Assembly: GCA_050015355.1 (NCBI GenBank)
Contig: JBEKBO010000027.1
Coordinates: forward strand, 1-39,478
DNA length: 39,478 bases
Origin: CAWBRT01 sp050015355
Lineage (GTDB): Bacteria > Acidobacteriota > Terriglobia > Terriglobales > Acidobacteriaceae
Direction of reading: 5' to 3'
The notes under the pieces were generated by a model, which was given only the letters and a program-made list of their open reading frames with translations, had not been told where the DNA came from and did no database searches. A program made the translations under genes and the position numbers. Shown piece after piece: positions 7,087 to 15,486 of this stretch (position 1 is its first letter; each line of letters begins with the position of its first letter).

Positions 7087-7929
7087 TTGACCCTTTGTAT
7101 TGCAGCAGCTTGTCGGGATCACAAAGACAGAGATCGAGTCGTTATCGGAACCGACTGGATGGTTTCTGGAGAAATAGCCGCTGGAGCGGACATTCAAGAC
7201 AAGCTGTACTGGATTAATCCGGATATAGCTGTATTGGTGTCCGGAGTTGTTACCAGAGCAGTAGAGTTGCGGGATGCGTATCGCACTGTATTGGACGAAA
7301 TGGAAAAAAAGAAGGAAAAACTAAACCGCCGAAACATTCGTAAATTTATTAAGGCTGGCCCACGGCTGCTTAAGAAGGATATCGCCGATGAGATTGTGAC
7401 GTTTGCGACGGGACTGGAATATGCGGAATTCAGAAAGGCAATTCAAAAGGGAGAGATAACACCACAAGTCGCGAATGGTGTGTTTCGGGCTATCGAACAA
7501 AAAGACTTGGAATGCGAAGTAATAATCGTCGCCTTCATTGGCAACGATCAGTACATTTTCCAAGTAGAGCGCAGTGGGCATGTGGAGGAGCGGGACAATT
7601 TTGCACTTATTGGCGAAGGTACCTATGTGGCAGAAGCAATGCTGTACTTCCGAAAGCATGAATCATCAGACCCGGCTGCGCTCGCTGTGTACCACGTGTG
7701 GGAGGCTCTTCATATTGCATCAAGACGAGTGGGAACGGTCAGCAAAACGCATTCGATAGATATTCTGGTTCCGCCTAAAGAACGCAGCACGCATGTCGCT
7801 GTTTACGAACTGACCAATGCTGGATTCACGTTTATGAAAAAGCAATTTGACCAAAAGTTCGGGATTAGGAAGATTGGGGAATTTCCAGACTTGCCAGACG
7901 GTTGCGTGAAGTTTCGAAAGGATGCGTAA
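7087..7929 (+). CDS. Proteasome-like Ntn-hydrolase (putative), 280 aa
   Basis: The start is a TTG at 7087, seven bases after a good AAGGAG (7074-7079); the protein begins M-T-L-C-I-A. Removal of Met would expose Thr2, the usual nucleophile of proteasome beta-type Ntn hydrolases. Downstream are VVIGTDWM (Asp23) and DKLYWINPDIAVLVSGVV (Lys39), matching the Asp and Lys helpers of the proteasome active site in order and rough spacing; NFALIGEGTYVAEAML resembles the 'iGsG...a...L' helix of the fold. It is longer than HslV or Anbu and stands alone. REP repeat B copy 1 lies upstream. Function is unproven; cytoplasmic self-assembling protease or amidohydrolase is the best guess. Confidence 0.6.
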   Translation: MTLCIAAACRDHKDRDRVVIGTDWMVSGEIAAGADIQDKLYWINPDIAVLVSGVVTRAVELRDAYRTVLDEMEKKKEKLNRRNIRKFIKAGPRLLKKDIADEIVTFATGLEYAEFRKAIQKGEITPQVANGVFRAIEQKDLECEVIIVAFIGNDQYIFQVERSGHVEERDNFALIGEGTYVAEAMLYFRKHESSDPAALAVYHVWEALHIASRRVGTVSKTHSIDILVPPKERSTHVAVYELTNAGFTFMKKQFDQKFGIRKIGEFPDLPDGCVKFRKDA

Positions 7930-7935
7930 TACTCC

Positions 7936-8079
7936 CTATGCCGTCAGATTTTCAAACGTCAGCGGATCGGCAGTAACCATGTGCCGCAGCGTGTCAACAA
8001 ACAGATCGGAACGCTTCCGGCGGTCGAGAAGTATCTGCTTTTTCTCGCGGCTGGAAGAAATAGACTTGTGTCCAGAGTC
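7936..8079 (-). pseudogene. Remnant of an unidentified gene (C-terminal 47 codons)
   Basis: On the minus strand an open stretch without a start codon runs from an in-frame TAG (complement of 8080-8082) to TAG at 7936-7938. Its translation includes SREKKQILLDRRKRSDLFVD and TLRHMVTADPLTFENLTA, a basic, amphipathic, protein-like composition. With no start and only 47 codons it is best read as the tail of a decayed gene. Family unknown. Confidence 0.3.
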
Positions 8080-8148
8080 CTAACAAGCAGAGAGAGATGA
8101 GACCTTGAGGAAGACCTCTTCCGCCAACCCTCGGGGCTTTCGCCAATT

Positions 8149-8517
8149 TCAGCGTTGCTCTTTCAACGCTTCCTCGACAATGAACAGATACACATCGTCC
8201 AGGTTTTGAACTCCCAACTCCCTCTCGCCAAAGCCAGAGCACCGAAGTTCATTACGAACCACCGTGGCGAATTGAAAATGTCCTCTGGCCGCAATCACCG
8301 CCTTCGAACGATGGCTGGGCTCCGCCGCCACTTCCTCATCGTGTAAGTGAAAAATCCACCCATAATGTCCGTGCTCAGCAATGATCTTACAGAGGTGTTG
8401 ACGGTCCGGTTCCGGCAACCACGCGCGCAGATGCGCCGCCGCCGCCCGCACCTTCTCGGGATCGATTGCAGAGAAAATCTCCTCACATTCGTGGGGAGTA
8501 CGATAGCTGCCGCTCAT
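8149..8517 (-). CDS. Hypothetical protein, 122 aa
   Basis: Small, probably soluble protein with no family I can name. It starts MSGSYRTPHECEEIFSAIDP and ends LDDVYLFIVEEALKEQR. The composition is that of a real protein, the ATG at 8517 has AAGGA nine bases upstream, and the overlapping frames are poor. The C-terminal half (FATVVRNELRCSGFGE ... LDDVYLFIVEEAL) resembles small uncharacterised bacterial proteins ending in 'lDD.y..iiE.al'. The short open stretch just upstream ends in TGA overlapping its ATG (ATGA), hinting that a longer operon once existed. Function unknown. Confidence 0.55.
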   Translation of the reverse strand: MSGSYRTPHECEEIFSAIDPEKVRAAAAHLRAWLPEPDRQHLCKIIAEHGHYGWIFHLHDEEVAAEPSHRSKAVIAARGHFQFATVVRNELRCSGFGERELGVQNLDDVYLFIVEEALKEQR

Positions 8518-8820
8518 TCGTGGAATTCCTTTTCCAAAAGCTTAGCCACTCTGGCTATATCGATACAGGGGATCTTCCAGTCGGAAGAACGTGATTGATT
8601 GCAGCGAATTTATCACCGAAGTGGGGTGGTAATCAATTACTCGAAGAGGACAGGAGCGCGCCACCTTCAAAACAGGTCAGGATTACTGGAGCAAACGATG
8701 TAGATTTTCGGTCAACATTCCGCGGCATCTCGGCGGTTTTACGCTCCCAGCGCGGTTTCCGCGAATCGGGTTTAGCCGAGGGTTGCAGATACTATCCGGT
8801 GCGGGATCGGCCGTGCAAAC
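8518..8820. other. Intergenic, 303 bases, no gene
   Basis: On the minus strand an open stretch of about 30 codons reads into an ATGA overlap with the 122-residue gene (…KIPCIDIARVAKLLEKEFHE, stop). It has no start and an upstream in-frame stop, so it is probably a decayed C-terminus. The rest shows no gene, tRNA or clear terminator. Confidence 0.4.
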
Positions 8821-11391
8821 TCAAACGTCAGCCGCTGTCGGCTTTACGCCGGCATCATCGGCAACCGCAAAGGCATAGTTGCCGTCCAGAAATTGCTGCA
8901 CATAATGCCGCATCACCGCATTGCTGGTCATGTACATATCCAGTTGGCTGGTGCAAGCCATAAGACGCCCGATAATATTCAGTCGAGCGTCGGTCTCGTC
9001 CGCGGGCGCCTTCTTGAACCATGCGTTCACCAGGTCATTCCGGCGGTCCACCAGGAATCCATAGTGCGCCAGGCAAGCCTCGACGAAGCAGGCCCTGAGA
9101 TTGCGGCGGTAGGGCGTAGCGCCTCCTCCGGCGAAGCGAAAAGAGATGTAGTTGTGGCTCGCGTTCGGAGACAGACAGGCATCGACGAGCGTGAAGTGAT
9201 AGGCCAACCGCGTGTTGAGGTTGATATACTCGTCGGCCACCAACAGGTAACTGCGATCGCCCAGGGCCCGCATGGCTCCCGTTGTCGCGGTGAGCGAATT
9301 CGCCATGACCGACGCCAGGTCGCTCAGGCTGGCAGGCATCTGGCGCTGCCAGGTAACGCCCGGATGGGTCAAGCCGCGCCATAGCGCCTGAAAAGGCCAG
9401 GAGACGATCTCCGATGGCCGGACCTCCGTTGCCGATGGATCCTCGAGCGCCAAACCGCCTCCGAGGTCAAGCACATAGATATTTACCGGCACCGGCGTCA
9501 TCAGCTTTTTCGAGCAGGTCAAATCGCCTTCCAGGGCGTTGTCGTTCACGGCGAACATCGCCTCAACCGCCTTTTCGTGACAGAACCGCAGCACGTCGTG
9601 CGCCGACTTGCAGCCTGCCGGGCGAAAATCGGAAGACGAGGTGTCCAGTAAATGAAGCACCAGCAACCGCCGGTTGATCGGGTCAGCTTTGACGCGGGAG
9701 TCCTGATACCGTTCCTGGATTTGCGATTCAATGACCCTGGGCGACCACAACATTCCGGAATAGATTCTCGGCTGCACTGCATCCAGACTGATGGGATCGC
9801 CGTCCTTAACACGCTCGAAGGCGCCGCCCAACTCGAATATCGAAGGAATCTTGGCTTCCCGCAGCAAGGAGGCGGCGTGGCCCGCCACGTTTCCCATCTC
9901 GGCCACCACTCCCGAAATGCGGGGGAAAACCGTCACGATCTCAGGCGATGACTTGCGCAAAAACAAAATGGCGCCCTCGGGCGTATCGCCCAGAGCCTTC
10001 AAGTCGGTGACCAGGAACGCAGGACCGGAAACCCTGCCCGGATAAACAGTACGGCCACCGGCGAGAAGCGGCTCTTCCTTTACCCGCGCCTTGCTTCGTG
10101 TCTGCGGCGAGTCCACCAGAGCCAGGGGCCGTGCTTGCACAATCCAGACCTGTCCGCGCTCATCTCGCGCCCATTCGATATCCTGCGGGACGCCGAAGTG
10201 CTTTTCGATGCGAAGAGACCAATCCGCCAGCAGCGCCAGTTCTCGCGGGTTGAGGCTCGGGGCGCAAGCCTCTTCAGGCGATGTGGGGCGGCGAAGCACC
10301 CCGCCGTTCTCCGCCAGCACAACTGCTTCATTTTTGGTGACGATACTTTGCTCCACTACTCGATGGGGCCACTTGCGCTCCACCACAAAAAGGTCCGCGG
10401 GCACCTGGCCGCTGGCGATGTCCAGTCCGAGTCCTCTCGTGGCGGTGATCCAAAGGGCATCGAGCTTGCGATCCTTCGGGTCTCTGGTGTAGAGAATCCC
10501 CGCCGTTTGCGCCCGTACCACCCCGAGGCAAAGCACCGCCATCGGACTTTCCACTTCCGGCAGCCCGGCGGACAAGCGGTAGAACAACGCTCGTTCACTG
10601 AAACGCCCGGCCACCACTCGTTTGTAAGCATCGACAACCTGATCGACGGGAACATTGAGATAACTGGTGAACTGGCCGGCAAATGTTCTTTCGCCGCCTT
10701 CGCCCACGGCGCTGGATCGGACCGCAATTGCCAGGCCGGCTCGCTGCAAAGCAAGGGCGCGCTCAGTAAGAGCGACTTCAATCGCTCGCGGCACCGGCGT
10801 AGCCAACACCAATTCAGTCAGTTCGGCGGAAACTTTGCGCAGGACGTTGAGGTCGTTGAGGTCGAGGTTTCGTGTGGTATCGCGGAACTGCTGCCACAGT
10901 GGTATCCCGCAGAATTGCCGGTACGCATGTGCGGTGAGGACAAAACCGTCAGGCACGGGCAATCGCAGTTTGTTCTTGATCTCGCCCAACACGGCGGCCT
11001 TGGCTCCCGCTTCGGCGCCGGAGGCTGCATTAACCTCGGAGAGCGAGGCCGAAAGGTTCGTGGGTCTCAAGTCATCGGCTGCGATGTACCGCTCAACTTC
11101 CTGACGCTGCGCCTGCACCGATGTTAGAAGCGACTGATGGTCGTAGCCGGTCAGCCGTTCCAGCGTTCGAACCACCTCGGCGGTCTTGTCGAAGACGGAA
11201 CCCACGCGATCGCTCAGCAACTCCCGTGTGGGCGGAGCGTATTGCAGGTCCTCCTGAATACTGGCCAGCAACTCCAAACAATCGTTATTGAGGGAGAGCA
11301 GTTCGCGAAAGCTGACGTAACGGCCGCGGATCCTGTCCTGCAGAGAACCCGCTGCTTCCGTCAGCTTTTTCTTCTTCCACCACCATGGCAT
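8821..11391 (-). CDS. PEP synthase-like protein: PEP/pyruvate-binding and phosphohistidine domains plus an unknown C-terminal domain
   Basis: 856 residues. After a predicted helical N-terminus (1-120) comes a PPDK_N-type ATP-grasp domain: AGAKAAVLGE (129-138), VPDGFVLTAHAYRQF, VRSSAVGEGGERTFAGQ (224-240) and DIEWARDERGQVWIVQARPL (404-423). The swivelling phosphohistidine domain follows (PGRVSGPAFLVTD near 451), with the phospho-carrier His at about 505 in GNVAGHAASLLRE. The C-terminal PEP-binding TIM barrel of true PEP synthase is missing; residues about 545-856 form a domain I do not recognise. It may phosphorylate a substrate other than pyruvate. It is the last gene of the minus-strand run below sat/tauE, after a 319-base gap, so cotranscription is uncertain. 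ATG at 11391 follows AGGGGTGA. Confidence 0.75.
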   Translation of the reverse strand: MPWWWKKKKLTEAAGSLQDRIRGRYVSFRELLSLNNDCLELLASIQEDLQYAPPTRELLSDRVGSVFDKTAEVVRTLERLTGYDHQSLLTSVQAQRQEVERYIAADDLRPTNLSASLSEVNAASGAEAGAKAAVLGEIKNKLRLPVPDGFVLTAHAYRQFCGIPLWQQFRDTTRNLDLNDLNVLRKVSAELTELVLATPVPRAIEVALTERALALQRAGLAIAVRSSAVGEGGERTFAGQFTSYLNVPVDQVVDAYKRVVAGRFSERALFYRLSAGLPEVESPMAVLCLGVVRAQTAGILYTRDPKDRKLDALWITATRGLGLDIASGQVPADLFVVERKWPHRVVEQSIVTKNEAVVLAENGGVLRRPTSPEEACAPSLNPRELALLADWSLRIEKHFGVPQDIEWARDERGQVWIVQARPLALVDSPQTRSKARVKEEPLLAGGRTVYPGRVSGPAFLVTDLKALGDTPEGAILFLRKSSPEIVTVFPRISGVVAEMGNVAGHAASLLREAKIPSIFELGGAFERVKDGDPISLDAVQPRIYSGMLWSPRVIESQIQERYQDSRVKADPINRRLLVLHLLDTSSSDFRPAGCKSAHDVLRFCHEKAVEAMFAVNDNALEGDLTCSKKLMTPVPVNIYVLDLGGGLALEDPSATEVRPSEIVSWPFQALWRGLTHPGVTWQRQMPASLSDLASVMANSLTATTGAMRALGDRSYLLVADEYINLNTRLAYHFTLVDACLSPNASHNYISFRFAGGGATPYRRNLRACFVEACLAHYGFLVDRRNDLVNAWFKKAPADETDARLNIIGRLMACTSQLDMYMTSNAVMRHYVQQFLDGNYAFAVADDAGVKPTAADV

Positions 11392-11710
11392 CGAACATCA
11401 CCCCTGGTTCAGCTTCGCCGTGCGAACAGGCTCGTTGAATAACCCGCAATGCCCACCGTTCGGAACCCGCGAGTGCGGGCGTCTCGCAGTTCCCACCGAG
11501 GGCAAATCAATTTACCACCGCCGCACGGCCAGCATCGTGCCACAGCCACGGTGCTGCCGCCGTCTGCCCCAATGCATTTGCGCCCGGCGTAGTGAATACA
11601 GACAACTGCACCTGCTCCACAGGGCAAAATTCCACCGAGTCGCAGGGAGAGACGGCCGGTTGCAGGCAGAACCACAACAATTTTAGTCCACCGCAACTAC
11701 GTTCTGGGTC
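11392..11710. other. Intergenic, 319 bases, no gene
   Basis: Leader of the PEP synthase-like gene and 3' flank of the lipoprotein gene. A small hairpin (CCCGC GAGT GCGGG, around 11467-11480) is visible. A 95-codon minus-strand frame is Cys/Arg/Gly-rich, lacks a ribosome site and is not taken as a gene. Confidence 0.5.
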
Positions 11711-12307
11711 TCATCCTTTCATTACGTCGGTTGCACTGACATTCATCATGCGGAGTGCCTGGCCTGGCTGCTTGTAGTAGTAACGGACGTCGTCTCCCGC
11801 TTTCCAGGTGTCATCGGGAAGCGCAAAGTACTCGTCAGCCAGCGTGAACTTCACCAGTTTCCTGTCGCGAGATGAATAAATAGTAATTGCCTTGTTCTGC
11901 CGATCGACTATGGGAAACTGGACGCCCTTAACCCGAACATCGTCTTTGGCTACGTTCGACGCTTCCATCAGCGGCGTGTAGGTAATTGTCTTAATGCTGC
12001 CGGCGACCGCGTCGAACACCACGATCTTCTTATTGTCCGTATCGAATAACAGCCGTTTACCCGCCGCCGGGTGCGGCCCCATCTCGTCTGGATCGGTTGG
12101 AACCTTTACAGTGATGGGCGGCAGCACGTCATACTTGGGCTTGTTCGTCGTACCTGCCGAGTCGCGAATCACGGTGACCAACCCGTTTTGCTTATCGAAT
12201 GCGATAACCCGCCCCTGATCGACCTTCCCGTAATCACTGCATCCCAAAGTGAACAGCACAGGGGCACATGCCAGAAGCAGCGTTAACATCTTTTTGCTAA
12301 TTGTCAT
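11711..12307 (-). CDS. Putative lipoprotein of the sulfur cluster
   Basis: A 198-residue protein with an N-terminal lipoprotein signal: basic MTISKK, hydrophobic MLTLLLACAPVLFTL and the lipobox LGC with Cys at about 23, giving a membrane-anchored periplasmic protein. The rest is beta-rich, with repeated 'd..nk.i.v' units (RVIAFDKQNGLVTVIRD, LLFDTDNKKIVVFDA, VDRQNKAITIYSS). It resembles lipoproteins seen in sulfate reducers (I believe DUF4881, unverified). ATG at 12307 is chosen over an upstream ATG at 12331 because GGAGCG lies just ahead and the lipobox then has normal spacing. It follows tauE by 13 bases and is surely in one operon with it. Role unknown. Confidence 0.7.
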   Translation of the reverse strand: MTISKKMLTLLLACAPVLFTLGCSDYGKVDQGRVIAFDKQNGLVTVIRDSAGTTNKPKYDVLPPITVKVPTDPDEMGPHPAAGKRLLFDTDNKKIVVFDAVAGSIKTITYTPLMEASNVAKDDVRVKGVQFPIVDRQNKAITIYSSRDRKLVKFTLADEYFALPDDTWKAGDDVRYYYKQPGQALRMMNVSATDVMKG

Positions 12308-12320
12308 GGTTCGCTCCTTT

Positions 12321-13397
12321 CTAGTCAGCATGAGCTGAGGACACTTTTTGGGACCGCCTTTGCGCCCGTTCCTCCCGGACGCCTTTCAGGAACGCAATCA
12401 GAATGTAGAGTGATATTGCCGACACCGCGCCGAGAACTATAACCGTTGCCGCCGAGTCCGTAATCTGTTTGACGTTTGGAAAAATGCCCGAGAGCAACTT
12501 CATAATGATCGACAGCTCACAGCCCACTACGGCCAAGCCGAAGAAGATTCGGATGCCATACCCTTTGACGTACTTGGTAGCCACGGTACCGATCTGCGCG
12601 CCGACCGCCGCGCCGCACAGCATAACGAGAGCTGCGAACAGCTCAACCCGGCCTTTGTAGCTATAGGTAGCCGCGCCGTAGAGACCCGAGATAGCCACTT
12701 CAAACAGGTCGGTGCCGACGGCGATATGCGTCGGAATTCCAAGCAGGTAAATCAACGCCGGCATGCGAACCAGTCCGCCACCGATACCCAGGATGCCCGC
12801 CAGCCATCCCGTCAGGAAGCTGATGCTGATAGGCAGCCAGGCCGAGCAGCGAATCCCCGAAACCTTAAAGTTGATCATCGGGGGAATGTTGATTTTATGC
12901 AGTCTCTTGTGCCATTCCAGCCCGGTGGCCAAGGCATCCAGTTTTTGGCCGGTCGCCAGCGCTTCGCGCTCTTTTCTTTTTCTCTTGGCGACATCGGTAA
13001 AAACCATCCAGGCGATCAGGGTCAACAGCGCCACGTACAGCCAGCGGACAACAATGTTGATTTGACCGATGCGCTCCAGCCACATGATCATTTGGGCGCC
13101 GACTTCAAACCCGCCGATGGTGCCGAAGACCATGATGAAACCCAGTCGGTAATCCACATTGCCAAACTTCGAATGCCGCATCGTGGATATGAGAGACTTG
13201 CCGGCCATGTGCGCTACATCTGTGCCGATCGCAAAGGCCATTGGAAAACCGAGAATGTTCAGGCCGGGCGTTACCATCCAAGCTCCGCCCATCCCGAAAA
13301 AACCTCCGATAATGCCCACGCCGAAACCCAGAATAATCAGCCCTGGCCAAAAAATTGGGACGCCGGCGATAGGCATGAGTGTATGCAGCCAATCCAT
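12321..13397 (-). CDS. TauE/SafE-family anion permease (sulfite/sulfur-anion exporter candidate)
   Basis: 358-residue integral membrane protein with two homologous halves separated by a basic cytoplasmic loop (about 140-185, KRKRKEREALATG). Each half carries the glycine-rich TauE signature: GFGVGIIGGFFGMGGAWMV near the N-terminus and GWLAGILGIGGGLVRMPAL in the second half, each followed by a 'GTd...' segment (AIGTDVAHM, AVGTDLFEV). Family members move sulfite, sulfoacetate or related anions. Placement in the sat-apr-qmo run supports a role in sulfur anion traffic, though direction and substrate are inferred. Start ATG at 13397: AAGGAG lies six bases upstream, whereas the in-frame ATG at 13403 would touch it. 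It sits 27 bases after the small membrane protein gene. Confidence 0.85.
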   Translation of the reverse strand: MDWLHTLMPIAGVPIFWPGLIILGFGVGIIGGFFGMGGAWMVTPGLNILGFPMAFAIGTDVAHMAGKSLISTMRHSKFGNVDYRLGFIMVFGTIGGFEVGAQMIMWLERIGQINIVVRWLYVALLTLIAWMVFTDVAKRKRKEREALATGQKLDALATGLEWHKRLHKINIPPMINFKVSGIRCSAWLPISISFLTGWLAGILGIGGGLVRMPALIYLLGIPTHIAVGTDLFEVAISGLYGAATYSYKGRVELFAALVMLCGAAVGAQIGTVATKYVKGYGIRIFFGLAVVGCELSIIMKLLSGIFPNVKQITDSAATVIVLGAVSAISLYILIAFLKGVREERAQRRSQKVSSAHAD

Positions 13398-13424
13398 ATT
13401 CATCTCCTTGCCGAAGCGCCACGG

Positions 13425-13724
13425 TTAATGTTCGGCCAGCGCTCTGTTCTTCAGGTCGATTCCCAATCGGGACATCACCACATCCGCCAGCAAACCCAGA
13501 ATCACTCCAGCCACCGGAATGATGAGCGTGGTGATGAGGGCAAATGCAAGATGACCTTCGTTATATATGTTCCCCCACCACGCTTCCCAGCCTTTAAACT
13601 TTCGCGTATCAGCCACTAAGACCATTAGATCCGGTAAATCTGCCCCACCGGCCGCGAATAATTGCGTCGGCAAAAGCAGTAGCACTGTTATGAGGCCCAA
13701 CAACCTTGAAAAATACTTAGTCAT
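13425..13724 (-). CDS. Small membrane protein upstream of tauE
   Basis: A 99-residue protein with an N-terminal signal or membrane segment (LLGLITVLLLLPTQLFA), a short loop containing Trp-rich GWEAWWGNIYNEGH, and a second membrane segment (FALITTLIIPVAGVILGLLA) ending in a charged tail. AGGAGG precedes the ATG (complement of 13726-13735). It is first in the small membrane protein-tauE-lipoprotein operon and is separated from sat by a terminator. No named family is recognised; a partner or assembly factor for the TauE permease is a guess from position. Confidence 0.7.
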   Translation of the reverse strand: MTKYFSRLLGLITVLLLLPTQLFAAGGADLPDLMVLVADTRKFKGWEAWWGNIYNEGHLAFALITTLIIPVAGVILGLLADVVMSRLGIDLKNRALAEH

Positions 13725-13740
13725 GGCTCCTCCTTTCCTC

Positions 13741-13780
13741 CCTAATGAAACAAGGCCGCCCGCCTGAACGGCAAGCGGCC
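13741..13780 (-). terminator. Probable intrinsic terminator between sat and the tauE operon
   Basis: Read on the minus strand: GGCCGCTTGCC, loop GTTCA, GGCGGGCGGCC, then TTGTTTCATT. This is an 11-bp stem in which two pairs are G:T wobbles on this strand (they would be C·A mismatches on the plus strand), which fits function on the minus strand. It lies 130-170 bases below the sat stop and just above the small membrane protein gene. Confidence 0.6.
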
Positions 13781-13816
13781 CGGACCTGCGGATCGTTTCG
13801 CAGATTGAAAGCCCTA

Positions 13817-13864
13817 ACCGGTTTCGCGGAAGGTATGCCCGTGAAGCAGCCGGGCGGTTAGGCC
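13817..13864. repeat. Short intergenic repeat, family E copy 3
   Basis: ACCGGTTTCGCGGAAGG, then ATGCCCGTGAAGCAGCCGGG, closely matching the copy after the anti-sigma gene (4946-4992). It lies in the gap below sat. Confidence 0.6.
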
Positions 13865-13907
13865 CGGCGTTGCTAGCTCCGGGATACCTGCTTTGAAACC
13901 GCTCTAG

Positions 13908-15164
13908 TTACGATCCTGTTGCCTTCGAGTGCAGCTTTACTTCCACTTTCACTTCCAGCTTGTTGTAGTACTCGTTGAGGACGGCAATCACCTCCGGCTT
14001 CGAGAACTCCGCCGGAACCGGCTTGCCTTCACTCATCAGTTTCCGCAACAGCGTGCCGGATAGCATCAGCCGGGCGCCGCCTTTGTACTGCCCGTTATCG
14101 TCGATCACAGCCTTGGTCGTGTGCGGGCAGGTCTTCATCGAAGCCATGGAGCCGCACTCGTAGCAGTAGAATGTCCAATCCAGCGGCAGCGGCTGAATCT
14201 GCAGCGCGTTGGCTGGAATTTCTTTGAATATCTTCTGCGCGTCAAACGGGCCGTAATAATCGCCAACTCCGGCATGATCCCGCCCAACGATCAGGTGCGA
14301 GCAGCCGTAGTTCTGTCTGAACAACGCGTGCAGCAATGCCTCGCGTGGACCGGCGTACCGCATTTCCATGGGGTAGCCGCCCTGAATCACCCGCTCCTTG
14401 CGGAAATACTTGCTGACCAGCGCATCAATGGCGCGCACCCGCACATCGGCCGGGATATCGCCGGGCTTCAACTTGCCGAGCAACTGGTGGACGTACACGC
14501 CGTCGCAAATCTCGATGGCAATCCAAGCCAGATAGGCATGCGAATTGTGCATCGGGTTGCGCAACTGCAGGGCGGCCACCGAGTTCCAGCCGCGCTCCTC
14601 GAACTGCTTCCGCGCTTCGGCCGGACGCTCGTAAATCCCCTTGAAAGTCTCCGGGAAATCCAGTTCCGACACGACCTTGACGGGGCCAGCCAGATTGATC
14701 GCGCCCTGCTCCATCACCTTCTGCACGCCCGGGTGTGCCGGGTCGTTGGTCGCGAACACCTGCTTGCACTCATGAGCCTTGTCGATGCTGTATTTCTCGG
14801 TGACCTTCATCGTGGCCACTAGTTCCTGGCTCTCGCTGTCGATGAGCGCGATTTCTTCGTTCGGCCCGATTGATTTCGCGATTTCCTCTGTGGTCGACAA
14901 CGTGATCGGAATGGGCCAGAACAAGTTTTTCTTGCTCGGCATCTGGAAGGTGTCGCAGACGCCCTGCCAGTCCGCCTTGCCCATGAAGCCATCGAGCGGC
15001 GTGAATGCCCCGATGCCCATCATGATCAGATCGCCGCTCTCGCGGCTGGTGACCGGCACCTTTTTCATTGTTTGCGCACGCTTGATTTCCGCGGCTCTTG
15101 CCGCGCCCTCTAAAAGGAGGGGTTTCAGTTCGGAGCTTCCATGCGGTGGAACGAGCTTACTCAT
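13908..15164 (-). CDS. Sulfate adenylyltransferase (ATP sulfurylase), dissimilatory type
   Basis: Catalyses ATP + sulfate to APS + PPi in the cytoplasm, the activation step of sulfate reduction (or its reverse in sulfur oxidation). 418 residues, normal for the Sat type. Active-site motifs are QLRNPMHNSH (about 200-209, with the HxxH histidines) and GRDHAGVGDYYG (294-305). A zinc site C344-x2-C347-x8-C356-x-H358 (CYECGSM…KTCPH) is typical of archaeal and sulfate-reducer enzymes. No APS kinase domain is fused. ATG at 15164 has TAGGAGA just upstream. It lies 322 bases below qmoC, so it may have its own promoter within the same run as aprBA and qmoABC. Confidence 0.97.
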   Translation of the reverse strand: MSKLVPPHGSSELKPLLLEGAARAAEIKRAQTMKKVPVTSRESGDLIMMGIGAFTPLDGFMGKADWQGVCDTFQMPSKKNLFWPIPITLSTTEEIAKSIGPNEEIALIDSESQELVATMKVTEKYSIDKAHECKQVFATNDPAHPGVQKVMEQGAINLAGPVKVVSELDFPETFKGIYERPAEARKQFEERGWNSVAALQLRNPMHNSHAYLAWIAIEICDGVYVHQLLGKLKPGDIPADVRVRAIDALVSKYFRKERVIQGGYPMEMRYAGPREALLHALFRQNYGCSHLIVGRDHAGVGDYYGPFDAQKIFKEIPANALQIQPLPLDWTFYCYECGSMASMKTCPHTTKAVIDDNGQYKGGARLMLSGTLLRKLMSEGKPVPAEFSKPEVIAVLNEYYNKLEVKVEVKLHSKATGS

Positions 15165-15486
15165 AAGTTCTCCTAAAGATATGAAGTCCCGTTCATGTCG
15201 AGATTCCTTCAGGCCAACGACGGCCCCATGGACTCCGTGACAGGAGCGGCATACACCTATCGGTGTTGTTTTCCTACGCCACCGCGATTACCGGTACGGA
15301 AATGAAAAGCCGGCAAGACGGCGCGCACGGCACTAAGCGAATATGAAACACCACACATCGGCGGCTCAAACTGCCATAAGCCGCAAACCTTCGATACCAA
15401 CCCGGTCAGGGAAATACTTTCAAGCAGCAACCTGGCGTCTTGAATGTTTCCCATGCCGCCTCTCGGTCCTCCTTCGCGATTCGATC
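15165..15486. other. Intergenic between qmoC and sat, 322 bases
   Basis: No convincing gene: a 77-codon minus-strand frame starting inside the end of qmoC has low-quality composition. Its length leaves room for a sat promoter and leader, but no consensus boxes can be called with confidence. Confidence 0.4.

Noticed and set aside
11409..11696. 95-codon minus-strand frame between the lipoprotein and PEP synthase-like genes
   Set aside because: Cys/Arg/Gly-biased, no ribosome site, resembles translated non-coding DNA.
12726..13619. 297-codon plus-strand frame across tauE and the small membrane protein gene
   Set aside because: Antisense shadow of two real genes; Gln/His/Arg-rich, no domain, no ribosome site.
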